NCBI GenBank assembly: GCA_050180895.1
Contig: JBFXDS010000005.1
Coordinates: 186,001 to 250,000 of the forward strand
Direction of reading: 5' to 3'
Source of the DNA: JBGPEQ01 sp050180895
GTDB lineage: Bacteria; Pseudomonadota; Alphaproteobacteria; Dongiales; Dongiaceae
Length of the DNA stretch: 64,000 nt
Position numbers and translations under genes: made by a program. This document shows positions 42,480 to 50,805 of this stretch, piece after piece. Position 1 is the first letter of the stretch; the number at the start of each line of letters is the position of its first letter. Below the pieces are notes generated by a model. The model searched no databases, was not told where the DNA came from, and saw nothing but the letters and a program-made list of their open reading frames with translations.

Positions 42480-42976
42480 TCCGCGGCCTCCTTCTGGGGC
42501 GCGCCGGCGAGCTTGGCGGCGGCGTACTGAATGGCCTTGACGATGTTCTGATAGCCGGTGCAGCGGCAGAGATTGCCGGCGATGCCGAAGCGGATCTCGT
42601 CCTCGCTAGGATTGGGATTCTCCTGCAGCAGGCGATAGCCGCGCAGGATCATGCCGGGCGTGCAGTAACCGCACTGCAGCCCGTGCATCTCGCGGAAGCC
42701 CTCCTGTAGCGCGTGCAGCGTGCCGTCGGGCGCCGCCATGCCCTCGATGGTCAGCAGCTCGGCGCCATCGGCCTGCACCGCGAACAGGGTGCAGGACTTC
42801 ACGGACTTGCCGTCGAGATCGACGGTGCAGGCGCCGCAATGGCTGGTGTCGCAGCCGATATGCGGCCCCGTCAGGTTGAGCTGCTCGCGCAGGAAATGGA
42901 TGAGCAGGGTGCGCGGCTCGACCAGGGCCTCCACGGCCTTGCCGTTCACCGTAAGCTTGATCTGGGTCTTCGCCAT
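42476..42976 (-). CDS. coxS: CO dehydrogenase small subunit (two [2Fe-2S] clusters)
   Basis: 166 residues. The plant-type cluster motif is in IGCDTSHCGACTVD with the fourth Cys in VKSC, residues ~42-67. The second cluster Cys residues are in GLQCGYCTPGMIL and AGNLCRCTGYQ. It moves electrons from the Mo site of CoxL to FAD in CoxM. It starts 17 bp after coxM and overlaps coxL. Confidence 0.97.
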   Translation of the reverse strand: MAKTQIKLTVNGKAVEALVEPRTLLIHFLREQLNLTGPHIGCDTSHCGACTVDLDGKSVKSCTLFAVQADGAELLTIEGMAAPDGTLHALQEGFREMHGLQCGYCTPGMILRGYRLLQENPNPSEDEIRFGIAGNLCRCTGYQNIVKAIQYAAAKLAGAPQKEAAE

Positions 42977-42993
42977 GATCCGTCTCCCTGGGC

Positions 42994-43857
42994 TCAGGCC
43001 GCGCGCGCCTTGGCCCGGGCCAGCGCCCGCGCCACCATCACGCCAGCCATCTTCCGGCGATAGGCTGCCGGTCCGCGGTTGTCCGAGGCAGGCGATGTGA
43101 TTGCTTCCGCCGCCGCCGCCGCCTTCTGCACCGTCGCCGCGTCGAGCGCCGAGCCGGTGACGATCTTCGCCGCGTCTTCCGCCCACAGCGGCGTCTCCGC
43201 CACGTTGGTGAGGCCGATGGAGCAGGAGGCCACCCGGCCTCCGCTCATGGTCAGGATCACCGCCGCCGCGGCGGTGGCATAGTCGCCCACCTTCCGCTTC
43301 AGCTTCTCATAGGCCGCGCCGTGGCCGGCCGGCGGTACCGGGATGCGGATCGCCGTGACCATGTCGCCGGCGCCGAGCGCCGTCATGTAGGCGCCTTCAT
43401 AGAACTCGCGCGCCGCCACCCGGCGCTCGCCGCCCTTGCCGGCGATATGATAGGTGGCGCCCAGGCACAGCATGACCGCCGGCATGTCGTTGCCGGGATC
43501 GCCGTTGGCGACGTTGCCGCCAAGCGTCCCGACATAGCGCACCTGCGGATCGGCGATGAGCAGCGCGGTTTCGCGCAGGATCGGCAGCTTGGCGGCCAGG
43601 GTGGCATCGGCGATCAGCGCGTGCTGGGTCGTCATGGCGCCGATGACGATGTCGCCGCCCTCGGCGCGGATGCCCTTCAGTTCGGGGATGCGGCTCAAAT
43701 CCACCAGATGCTCGGGCGCGGCCAGCCGCAGCTTCATCATGGGGATGAGGCTGTGCCCGCCGGCCAGCGGCCGCGCGTCCTCGCCGAAGTCGGCGAGCAG
43801 GGCCACGGCTTCCTTGACGGAGCTTGGACGGTGATAGGCGAACGGACCCGGGATCAT
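42994..43857 (-). CDS. coxM: CO dehydrogenase medium subunit (FAD)
   Basis: 287 residues from ATG 43857 behind GGGAGGACAAGG. FAD-binding motifs: LAGGHSLIPMMKLRLA near residue 33 and VGTLGGNVANGDPGNDMPA near 111, with the CO dehydrogenase C-terminal domain after residue 180. First structural gene of the enzyme. The 226-bp region before it carries three CACGA direct repeats on a 20-bp period. Confidence 0.96.
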   Translation of the reverse strand: MIPGPFAYHRPSSVKEAVALLADFGEDARPLAGGHSLIPMMKLRLAAPEHLVDLSRIPELKGIRAEGGDIVIGAMTTQHALIADATLAAKLPILRETALLIADPQVRYVGTLGGNVANGDPGNDMPAVMLCLGATYHIAGKGGERRVAAREFYEGAYMTALGAGDMVTAIRIPVPPAGHGAAYEKLKRKVGDYATAAAAVILTMSGGRVASCSIGLTNVAETPLWAEDAAKIVTGSALDAATVQKAAAAAEAITSPASDNRGPAAYRRKMAGVMVARALARAKARAA

Positions 43858-43980
43858 GCCTTGTCCTCCCGCGTCGCCGCCTCGGATCGTTCCGTGCGGG
43901 CCGCAGCCGCGACGCTTGGCCGGCGGTCCGATTCGGTCCGGACTCTGGCCGCTGGTGCGGTGCAGCAACAATCGCGGCTT

Positions 43981-44030
43981 CACGACCCGTGCCGACCATG
44001 CACGAAAGGCGCGGGTCGCGCACGAATTGC
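43981..44030. promoter_or_regulatory. Three CACGA direct repeats, 20-bp period, upstream of coxM
   Basis: CACGACCCG (43981), CACGAAAGG (44001) and CACGAATTG (44021). LytTR regulators bind direct repeats about two helical turns apart, and the gene just upstream encodes an MHYT-LytTR protein. The array ends 124 bp before the coxM ATG. Its identity as a CoxC binding site is inferred. Confidence 0.45.
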
Positions 44031-44083
44031 GTCAGCCTTTTTGTCCTATATCGGGTCGCGCGGCCGGTCGCGCCGCGGAGTGG

Positions 44084-45316
44084 TCAGCGATGCTGCGCTG
44101 CAAGAGGGGCGGGCGCAGTCGCCGCGATCGACGGATCGGCGCCGGTCTCGCCGGCTTTCAGCCCGAGATGCGTCTTCAGCCAGCCGAGCCGGCTGCGGCT
44201 GACCGGGACGGTGTAGGGGTCGAGCGCCGACAGCTCGATCATCCCGGTGTCGCCCACCCGCTTCAGCCCGACGATCCGGTCGACATTGACGATATGGCTG
44301 CGATGGACGCGGACGAAGCGGGCAGCGTCCAGCCGCGATTCGACGACGCTGATGGCGAGCGGACAGAATAGTTTGGCTTTGCCGTCGAACACATAGGTGT
44401 AGTGGGCGTTGGCATGCACGGCGACGATGTCGTCGATCGGCACGAACTGGGTGAGGCCCTCCCGCTCGATCGGCAGGTGCTTGGCCGTCCGTCGCGGCGG
44501 CGCCCCCGCCCCGCCGAGCGGCAGCGCCGCGCCCTCGGCCCCGGACGGAACCGGCGCCGCGGCGGGCTCGGCTTGCGGAGCGGCAGGCATGCGCGAGACC
44601 AGGGACGCCGCCTTCGGCCGTTCCGGCATCAACGTCAGCAGGAAGATGCCGGAGACCAGGAAGGCGACGATCGCGACGACGATGGCCAGCAGGTCGCTGG
44701 AGAGGGCCGGCGCGCCGCGCGGGCCATCGGCGAACGGCATCAGGGTCAGCCCGGCCATCGCCGTGTAGTGCATGCCCGCGATCGCCATGCCGAGGGCGAT
44801 GGCCGAGAGCAGCAGCGGCGGCCGGCCGCCGCGTCCGCCGGCCAGCCACAGCGCCAGGCCCGACGCGGCCATGCCCCCGGCGACGCTGGCGACGACCAGC
44901 GGCGGCGCGTGCGTCATGTGGGCGCTCGCATGCAGCGCCGTCATGCCGATGTAGTGCATGGTCGCGATGCCGCCGCCCATGAACACGGCGGAGGCCGCCA
45001 GCCGCGTCGCCGTCGGCGGCCCGGCGCTGGCCGCGAACAGGCCGATGCCGACGACGATGACGCAGACCAGGAACGACAGCAGCGTCGGGAAGACGAGATA
45101 GTCGACCGGGAACGGCAGGCGGGCGGCGAGCATGCCGACGAAATGCATCGACCAGATCGCCACCGCCAGCGAGATTGCCGCGGCCGCCAGCAGCAGGCGC
45201 CGCCGCAGCCCGCTCGACTCGGCGACCTGCACGGCCAGGCTCAGCCCGACATAGGCGCCCTGGACCGCCACGACCAGCGAGAGCACCACGAGCCAGGGCT
45301 CGTGCGCCACACCCAT
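44084..45316 (-). CDS. coxC: CoxC-like MHYT-LytTR membrane regulator
   Basis: 410 residues. The N-terminal ~235 residues form seven-helix MHYT sensor; three MHYT-type motifs are visible (WSMHFVGML, TMHYIGMTAL, GMHYTAMAGL). MHYT domains are proposed to bind copper and sense CO, O2 or NO. A Pro/Ala linker leads to a LytTR DNA-binding domain at ~295-390 (LTQFVPIDDIVAVHANAHYT to RVHRSHIVNVDRIVGLK). In Oligotropha, coxC and coxH encode proteins of this design. It precedes coxM on the same strand, so it is the likely CO-responsive activator of this cluster. Confidence 0.88.
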   Translation of the reverse strand: MGVAHEPWLVVLSLVVAVQGAYVGLSLAVQVAESSGLRRRLLLAAAAISLAVAIWSMHFVGMLAARLPFPVDYLVFPTLLSFLVCVIVVGIGLFAASAGPPTATRLAASAVFMGGGIATMHYIGMTALHASAHMTHAPPLVVASVAGGMAASGLALWLAGGRGGRPPLLLSAIALGMAIAGMHYTAMAGLTLMPFADGPRGAPALSSDLLAIVVAIVAFLVSGIFLLTLMPERPKAASLVSRMPAAPQAEPAAAPVPSGAEGAALPLGGAGAPPRRTAKHLPIEREGLTQFVPIDDIVAVHANAHYTYVFDGKAKLFCPLAISVVESRLDAARFVRVHRSHIVNVDRIVGLKRVGDTGMIELSALDPYTVPVSRSRLGWLKTHLGLKAGETGADPSIAATAPAPLAAQHR

Positions 45317-45407
45317 CGCTCCGTCCTCCCTCGGAATCCGCTGGCTATGTTACGTCACAATCGGCCGCCGTAACCAGGAATCTTGCCGCCGCGCTCCTTG
45401 TCCCAAG

Positions 45408-45800
45408 CTACAGCACGCCGCGGGCGGCGAGGAGCGCGAGCAGGCCGAAGGCGGTCATGCCGGCGGCGATGGACAGCGGCACGATCAGGATGAGCAGGGC
45501 GGCCTCGCGCGCCTCGATCGGCCCGCTGGCGGTCTCGAACTGGCCGTCCAGCCAGTCCCGCAGACGGGGCGCGGACTCGATCCGGTCGCGGCCGAAGCGG
45601 AACAGCAGCGCCGGCAGGGCGACGAACATGCCCACCAGGAAGGTGACGACGCCGAACAGCAGAATGCCGTAATAGCTGCGGCTGAACAGGATCCAGATCG
45701 CCAGCAGCGTCCAGGCGATGCTGGCGATTCCCAGCCGCGCCACGATCGGATGAAGGTGTGTCGATCGCCTCCGGTTTGCGCCGAAGCGTTCGCGGTCCAT
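45408..45800 (-). CDS. Hypothetical membrane protein
   Basis: 130 residues from ATG 45800 behind AGGAGGT. Two adjacent membrane helices (IASIAWTLLAIWILF, GILLFGVVTFLVGMFVALPA) and a third near the C-terminus (IVPLSIAAGMTAFGLLALLA), with a soluble loop between. No family recognised. It lies upstream of coxC on the same strand (91 bp apart) and could be its first cotranscribed gene. Confidence 0.7.
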   Translation of the reverse strand: MDRERFGANRRRSTHLHPIVARLGIASIAWTLLAIWILFSRSYYGILLFGVVTFLVGMFVALPALLFRFGRDRIESAPRLRDWLDGQFETASGPIEAREAALLILIVPLSIAAGMTAFGLLALLAARGVL

Positions 45801-45904
45801 GACGACCTCCTCGCGGAGATTGACGTCACCTCCGCACATGGAGACGCTCGCCGGGAACGGGAGTCCGACATACCGTCGCGCGACAGATCGCCGCGCGCGG
45901 GACC

Positions 45905-46543
45905 CTACGCCGTGTCGGCCTGCCGCGCCGGATGCGCCTCGGCGAAGGCCTCGATCCCGGCGCAGGCCGCGTCGGCGGCCAGGATCTTCGGCAGGTGGTC
46001 GATGGCCACGCCGAAGCGCCGCGCGTTGAAGACCTGCGGCACCAGGGCCACGTCGGCCAGGGTCGGCGCGGCGCCGAAGCAGAAGGGGCCGCCCTCGATC
46101 ATCCGCTCCACCGCCTCCAGCCCGCCCTTCAGGATCCAGTGCCGATACCAGGCATCGGCCTCGGCTTGGCTGCGGCCGAGTGGGCCCTTCAGGTAGTCGA
46201 GGACGCGCAAGTTGTTCAGCGGGTGGATGTCGCAGGCGATGGCCAGCGCCGCCGCCCGCACCCGCGCCGCCAGGATCGCATCGGCGGGCAGCAGGGGCGG
46301 CGTCGGCCGGAGCCGCTCGAGATACTCGATGATGGCGAGCGACTGGGTCAGCACGGTGCCGTCGTCGAGTTCGAGCGCCGGCACCAGCCCCTGCGGATTG
46401 CGAGCGAGATAGTCCGGCTTCCTCTGCTCGCCGCCGTCCCGCGTCAGATGCACCGGCACCATCTCCGCGGCGATGCCCTTGAGGTTGAGGGCGATGCGCA
46501 CGCGATAGGCGGCCGAGCTGCGGAAGTAGGTGTAGAGCCTCAC
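45905..46543 (-). CDS. maiA: Maleylacetoacetate isomerase (GST zeta)
   Basis: 212 residues from GTG 46543, with GGAGGTGACC before it and only 4 bp after the MarR stop. The zeta-class signature SSAAYRVRIALNLKGI holds the catalytic Ser-Ser and is followed by NPQGLVPALELDDGTVLTQS. It isomerises maleylacetoacetate to fumarylacetoacetate with glutathione, between HmgA and FahA in tyrosine/homogentisate breakdown. It is cotranscribed with the MarR regulator and divergent from hmgA-fahA. Confidence 0.95.
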   Translation of the reverse strand: MRLYTYFRSSAAYRVRIALNLKGIAAEMVPVHLTRDGGEQRKPDYLARNPQGLVPALELDDGTVLTQSLAIIEYLERLRPTPPLLPADAILAARVRAAALAIACDIHPLNNLRVLDYLKGPLGRSQAEADAWYRHWILKGGLEAVERMIEGGPFCFGAAPTLADVALVPQVFNARRFGVAIDHLPKILAADAACAGIEAFAEAHPARQADTA

Positions 46544-46547
46544 TGGG

Positions 46548-47033
46548 TCACCTCCAGTCGGGGTCGCCGTCGAGCTGGCGCGCCCGCGCTTCCAGACTGT
46601 GCAGCAGCGCGTCGAGATGCCGGCGCTCGCGCGCGCCGAGCGCCGCGTCGAGCGCCCGCTCGAACGCCAGGGCGCGCGGCGCCAGCTCCGCATAGAGCCG
46701 CCGGCCGCGGCCGGTGAGGGCGAGGAACGCTTCGCGCAGATCGTCGGCGTTCGTCGCGCGGGCGGCGAGGCCTTTCGCCTCGAGCGTGGCGACGGCGCGG
46801 CTCACCTTCGTCTTGTGCATGCGGCTGTGCGCGCCCACCTCCTTGGCGGTCATGCGCTCGTACTGGCCCAGCGTGGCGATCACCCGCCACTCGGGAATGG
46901 AGATGCCGTAGCGCTCGGCATAGAGCCGCGACAGCGCCCGGCTCACGCTCTCCGCCACCACGTTGAGGCGGTAGGGCAGGAAGCGCTCCAGCTCCAGTGC
47001 CGGCTGGGCGGAGTTTCGCAGCTTGACATTCAT
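46548..47033 (-). CDS. MarR-family regulator of the homogentisate cluster
   Basis: 161 residues from ATG 47033. Winged helix: YGISIPEWRVIATLGQYERM, recognition helix HSRMHKTKVSRAVATLEAKG, wing LREAFLALTGRGRRL. MarR proteins repress divergent catabolic genes until bound by a ligand such as homogentisate. The palindrome directly before its ATG and upstream of hmgA is a good operator candidate. A TTG 9 bp upstream would read through the operator and is less likely. Confidence 0.92.
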   Translation of the reverse strand: MNVKLRNSAQPALELERFLPYRLNVVAESVSRALSRLYAERYGISIPEWRVIATLGQYERMTAKEVGAHSRMHKTKVSRAVATLEAKGLAARATNADDLREAFLALTGRGRRLYAELAPRALAFERALDAALGARERRHLDALLHSLEARARQLDGDPDWR

Positions 47034-47051
47034 TAGTTGCAAATGTAACTA
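47034..47051. promoter_or_regulatory. MarR-type operator between maiA/marR and hmgA
   Basis: TAGTTGCAAATGTAACTA is an 18-bp near-palindrome (TAGTT...AACTA with inner CA/TG) abutting the MarR ATG, 58 bp before the hmgA ATG. Binding by the adjacent MarR protein is inferred. Confidence 0.6.
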
Positions 47052-47108
47052 TCTATCATCGAATTGGCAAGCTCGAATCCGTGCGTTCGCGCGGAAGAGG
47101 AGGTGCCC

Positions 47109-48275
47109 ATGGGCTCAAGCAACTACGTCTCGTTTCCGCGCGTCGAGGGCCGCGCCTCGCGGCAGGCGCATGCCGACCTGCCGGACGGCACCTTCGAGCG
47201 CGAGCTCGGCAAGGAGGGCTTCTTCGGCCCGGCTACCCACATGTACCACAGCCATGCGCCGACCGGCTGGCTGCGGTGGGAGGGGCCGCTGCGGCCGCGC
47301 GCCTTCGACCTGGCGAAGCTGGACCAGCCGGCGCCGTCGCCCTGGCAGGCCGGCCTGATCCTACACAACGCCAATGTGAAGCTGCGGCACTGGACCTTCT
47401 CTGGCCGCATGGATCATCTCGTCCGCAACGCCGACGGCGACGAGCTGCTGTTCGTCCACCGCGGCAGCGGCGCGCTCTATTGCGACTACGGCCACCTCCC
47501 CTTCGCCCGCGGCGACTACATCCTGCTGCCGCGCTCCACCATGTGGCGCATCGAGGCCGCGTCGCCGGTGACCATGCTGCTGATCGAATGCACCAACGGC
47601 ACCATCCGCACGCCGGAGCGCGGCATGGTCGGCCGCCACGCCGTCTATGACGAGGCGGTGCTGGATACGCCGCATATCGACGACGCCTTCAAGTCGCAAT
47701 ACGCGGAGACGGAGTGGCGCGTCGTCGTCAAGCGGCGCGACCGGCTGTCGACCGCGACCTATCCGTTCAATCCGCTGGACGCCGTCGGCTGGCACGGCGA
47801 TCTCGTGCCGGTCCGGCTCAACGTGAAGGACATCCGCCCGCTGGTCAGCCACCGCTACCATCTGCCGCCCTCGGCCCACACCACTTGGGTCGGAAACCGA
47901 TTCGTCGTCTGCACCTTCGTGCCGCGTCCGTTCGAGACCGATCCGGCCGCGCTCAAGGTACCGTTCTTCCACAACAACGACGATTTCGACGAGGTGATCT
48001 TCTACCACGACGGCGATTTCTTCAGCCGCGACAACATCCATCCGGGGATGGTTACCTGGCATCCCTGCGGCTTCACCCATGGTCCGCATCCCAAGGCGCT
48101 GCAGCGCATGTACGAGAGCGCCAAGCCCGCCACCGACGAATACGCCGTTATGCTCGACGCACGCGACGCCCTCGACATGGGCGACGCCGCCGAGAAGACC
48201 GAGTTCGCGGGTTACGCGGACAGTTGGCTCACGTCCGAACCGGTCAAGGCCCCGCGCCCCAAGGCTGTGGAATGA
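47109..48275 (+). CDS. hmgA: Homogentisate 1,2-dioxygenase
   Basis: 388 residues from ATG 47109 behind AGAGGAGGTGCCC. It opens homogentisate to maleylacetoacetate with O2 and Fe(II). The cupin pattern is clear: HWTFSGRMDHLVRNADGDEL early, FFHNNDDFDEVIFYHDGDFF with an Fe ligand Glu, and WHPCGFTHGPHPKAL with Fe-ligand His residues. Shorter than the ~430-residue eukaryote-type enzymes but within the bacterial short group. First gene of the hmgA-fahA unit. Confidence 0.93.
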   Translation: MGSSNYVSFPRVEGRASRQAHADLPDGTFERELGKEGFFGPATHMYHSHAPTGWLRWEGPLRPRAFDLAKLDQPAPSPWQAGLILHNANVKLRHWTFSGRMDHLVRNADGDELLFVHRGSGALYCDYGHLPFARGDYILLPRSTMWRIEAASPVTMLLIECTNGTIRTPERGMVGRHAVYDEAVLDTPHIDDAFKSQYAETEWRVVVKRRDRLSTATYPFNPLDAVGWHGDLVPVRLNVKDIRPLVSHRYHLPPSAHTTWVGNRFVVCTFVPRPFETDPAALKVPFFHNNDDFDEVIFYHDGDFFSRDNIHPGMVTWHPCGFTHGPHPKALQRMYESAKPATDEYAVMLDARDALDMGDAAEKTEFAGYADSWLTSEPVKAPRPKAVE

Positions 48276-48303
48276 GCGCCGGCGCCGGCTCGCAGGTCCT
48301 CCC

Positions 48304-49323
48304 ATGAAGCTCGCCACCCTGCGCGACGGTACGCGCGACGGCCGGCTGGTCGTCGTCTCGCGCGATCTCGCGCGCTGCCTGTCGGTGCCCGGCGTCGCTA
48401 CCAGCCTGCAGCAGGCGCTCGACGACTGGCGCCCGAGCGCCGTGGAGCTGCGCGAGGTCGCCGACCTCCTCGACGACGGCAGCGTCGCCGGCGAGCCGTT
48501 TGACGAGGCCGCCTGCCTGTCGCCGCTGCCGCGTGCGTTTCAGTGGGCCGACGGCTCGGCCTACGTGAATCACGTCGAGCTCGTGCGCAAGGCGCGCGGC
48601 GCCGAGATGCCGGCCAGCTTCTGGACCGATCCGCTGATGTACCAGGGCGGCTCGGACTCGTTCCTGGCGCCGCGTGAACCCATCCGCATGGCCGACGAAG
48701 GCTGGGGCATCGATTTCGAGGCCGAGGTCGCAATCGTCACCGATGACGTGCCGATGGGCATCGATGCCGCGGCGGCCGGCGGCCATATCCGCCTGCTCAT
48801 GCTGGCGAACGATGTCTCGTTGCGCGCCCTGATCCCGGCCGAGCTGGCCAAGGGCTTCGGCTTCTTCCAGTCGAAGCCCTCCTCGGCCTTCTCCCCGGTC
48901 GCCGTCACGCCCGACGAGCTCGGCGACTCCTGGGACGGCGGCCGGCTGCACCTGCCGCTGCTCTCCGCCGTGAACGGCGAGACCTTCGGCCGGCCGAATG
49001 CCGGCGTCGACATGACCTTCGACTTCCCCACCCTCGTCGCCCACGCCGCGAAGACGCGGCCGCTCGCCGCCGGGACGATCATCGGCTCCGGCACCGTGTC
49101 CAATAAGGGCGGGGACGGCGGCCCCGGCCGGCGGATCGCCGAGGGCGGTGACGGCTATTCCTGCATCGCCGAGCTGCGCACGGTCGAGACCCTGCGCCAC
49201 GGCCAGCCCAAGACATCGTTCCTCCGCTTCGGCGACCGCATTCGCATCGAGATGCTGGATGCCGCCGGCCGCTCGGTCTTCGGCGCCATCGACCAGGTGG
49301 TGGAGCGGTACGCGAGGTCGTAG
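48304..49323 (+). CDS. fahA: Fumarylacetoacetate hydrolase family protein
   Basis: 339 residues from ATG 48304, 28 bp after hmgA. FAH-fold metal site: GIDFEAEVAIVTDDVPMG (acidic ligands), LANDVSLRALIPAELAKGF, and GTIIGSGTVSNKG. It would hydrolyse fumarylacetoacetate to fumarate and acetoacetate, completing homogentisate breakdown with HmgA and MaiA. FAH-family members can act on other acylpyruvates, but context makes the assignment strong. Confidence 0.92.
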   Translation: MKLATLRDGTRDGRLVVVSRDLARCLSVPGVATSLQQALDDWRPSAVELREVADLLDDGSVAGEPFDEAACLSPLPRAFQWADGSAYVNHVELVRKARGAEMPASFWTDPLMYQGGSDSFLAPREPIRMADEGWGIDFEAEVAIVTDDVPMGIDAAAAGGHIRLLMLANDVSLRALIPAELAKGFGFFQSKPSSAFSPVAVTPDELGDSWDGGRLHLPLLSAVNGETFGRPNAGVDMTFDFPTLVAHAAKTRPLAAGTIIGSGTVSNKGGDGGPGRRIAEGGDGYSCIAELRTVETLRHGQPKTSFLRFGDRIRIEMLDAAGRSVFGAIDQVVERYARS

Positions 49324-49434
49324 CCGCCCGGAGCTCGATGTGCTGCCCGGGACCCGACCAGGGCGGTGAGCGCCGTCGCTGCGACGAATTTCCTGCTGTC
49401 GCCTTGTCTGCATCGCGCTATAAGCCGCTCCGCC

Positions 49435-49971
49435 ATGAAGCGCCTCCTCTACCTTTCCCCACTGATCGTCGTCGGCGTGCTGTTCGCCTATTTCGCCATG
49501 GGTCTCACGCGTGATCCGCAGATCCTGCCTTCCGCCCTCATCGACCGGCCGTTTCCGGCGATGGACCTGCCGCCGATCGACGGCCGTCCCAAGGGCTTCG
49601 CCACCGCCGATCTCGGCGGCCAGGTGGCGCTGGTCAACATCTTCGGCTCCTGGTGCGTCGCCTGCCGGATCGAGCACCCCCTGCTGATGGCCCTCAGCGA
49701 GGCCGGCGAGGTCCCGATCTACGGCATCGCCTGGAAGGAGAAGCAGTCGGCCGATACCGCCGCCTGGCTGCGGCAGCATGGCGATCCCTACCGCCTGGTT
49801 GGCTTCGACGCCCCCGGCCGCGCCGCGATCGATCTCGGCGTGACCGGCGCGCCCGAGACCTTCGTCGTCGATAAGGCCGGCCGCATCCGCTACAAGCAGG
49901 TCGGCCCGATTACCGAGGATGTCTGGCGCCTGGACCTGAAGCCGCTGATCGAGGAGCTCGCGGCGGAGTAG
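49435..49971 (+). CDS. dsbE: DsbE/CcmG-type thiol:disulfide oxidoreductase
   Basis: 178 residues from ATG 49435. An N-terminal membrane anchor (LLYLSPLIVVGVLFAYFAMG) and a periplasmic thioredoxin fold with the active-site motif WCVAC in NIFGSWCVACRIEHP. The GVTGAPETFVVDKAG segment carries the cis-Pro region. DsbE/CcmG reduces apocytochrome c or CcmH for heme attachment. No other ccm genes are near, so it stands alone here. Confidence 0.9.
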   Translation: MKRLLYLSPLIVVGVLFAYFAMGLTRDPQILPSALIDRPFPAMDLPPIDGRPKGFATADLGGQVALVNIFGSWCVACRIEHPLLMALSEAGEVPIYGIAWKEKQSADTAAWLRQHGDPYRLVGFDAPGRAAIDLGVTGAPETFVVDKAGRIRYKQVGPITEDVWRLDLKPLIEELAAE

Positions 49972-50000
49972 GCGGCGGATCGCGGCGCCAGGGCTCTCGT

Positions 50001-50078
50001 GCATCCTTCGACAAGATCGGGATGAAGGCGTGTCCTGGTGGCGGAAAGAAAGCGCCTCATCCTGCGCTTGTCGAAAGG
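50001..50078. repeat. Diverged copy of the TTCGACAAG inverted repeat
   Basis: Left arm 50001-50028 (CATCCTTCGACAAGATCGGG...) and right arm 50055-50078 (CCTCATCCTGCGCTTGTCGA...) repeat the coxL-coxD element with several mismatches. It lies between dsbE and the OsmC gene. Confidence 0.75.
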
Positions 50079-50204
50079 CGAACGTCGCTGCAGGAACGCC
50101 GTTGATCGGCAAAACCGCCGACGATACTCTGCCCGGCCCAGTGAACAGCACGAACCGATGGCGTGATACCTCGTCCGCGGACGAGACATGGAAGGAGAAA
50201 CCCG

Positions 50205-50765
50205 ATGGCCTCACCCAACGCGCAAGTCGACAACGGCGTCAACGTCCAGGCGCTGCTCGACGCCCGTACCGCCTTGACCGACGCGCCCGCCGCCGCGCAG
50301 TTCCGCTGGCGCGCGACCTGCAAGTGGAAGAACGGCACGCACAGCCACTCCACGGTCCAGGGCTTCTTCGGCCTCGGCGAGGAGCAGAAGCACAAGACCA
50401 CCTTCAGCTTCGATGCCGACCATCCGGAGGTCTTCGCCTCCGAGGATCACGGCGCGACGCCTGTCGAGTTCGTCCTCGTCGCCCTCGCCAGCTGCCTGAC
50501 CGCTGGCGTCGCCGCGGTCGCGCAGCATCGCGGCATCCAGTTGCGCTCCGTCTCGGCGACTGTCGAGGGGGAGATGGACCTGCAGGGCATCCTCGGCATC
50601 GACGGCGACGTGCGCAACGGCTTCAGCGGCATCAAGGTCACCTACGACATCGACGCCGATGCGAGCCGCGACGACATCAAGGCCCTGGTCGCGCAGTCGC
50701 AGAAGCGCTCGGCGGTCTACGACATCATCACCAACCCCACGAACGTGACGGTCGAGGTGAAGTGA
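50205..50765 (+). CDS. OsmC family protein
   Basis: 186 residues from ATG 50205 behind GAAGGAG. OsmC fold with the conserved region SEDHGATPVEFVLVALASCLTA; the reactive Cys is in ASCLTAGVAAVA. A second family Cys expected in the N-terminal half is not obvious. OsmC/Ohr proteins reduce organic hydroperoxides; this long type may act on other substrates. Confidence 0.9.
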   Translation: MASPNAQVDNGVNVQALLDARTALTDAPAAAQFRWRATCKWKNGTHSHSTVQGFFGLGEEQKHKTTFSFDADHPEVFASEDHGATPVEFVLVALASCLTAGVAAVAQHRGIQLRSVSATVEGEMDLQGILGIDGDVRNGFSGIKVTYDIDADASRDDIKALVAQSQKRSAVYDIITNPTNVTVEVK

Positions 50766-50805
50766 CCGGGTCCCGCCCGCGCCGTCGGGAGGCCGTGCCG
50801 TTCGA

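Noticed and set aside
40065..42530. 821-codon plus-strand frame opposite coxL
   Set aside because: Entirely a shadow of coxL; no recognisable folds, extreme Arg/Ala/Val content.
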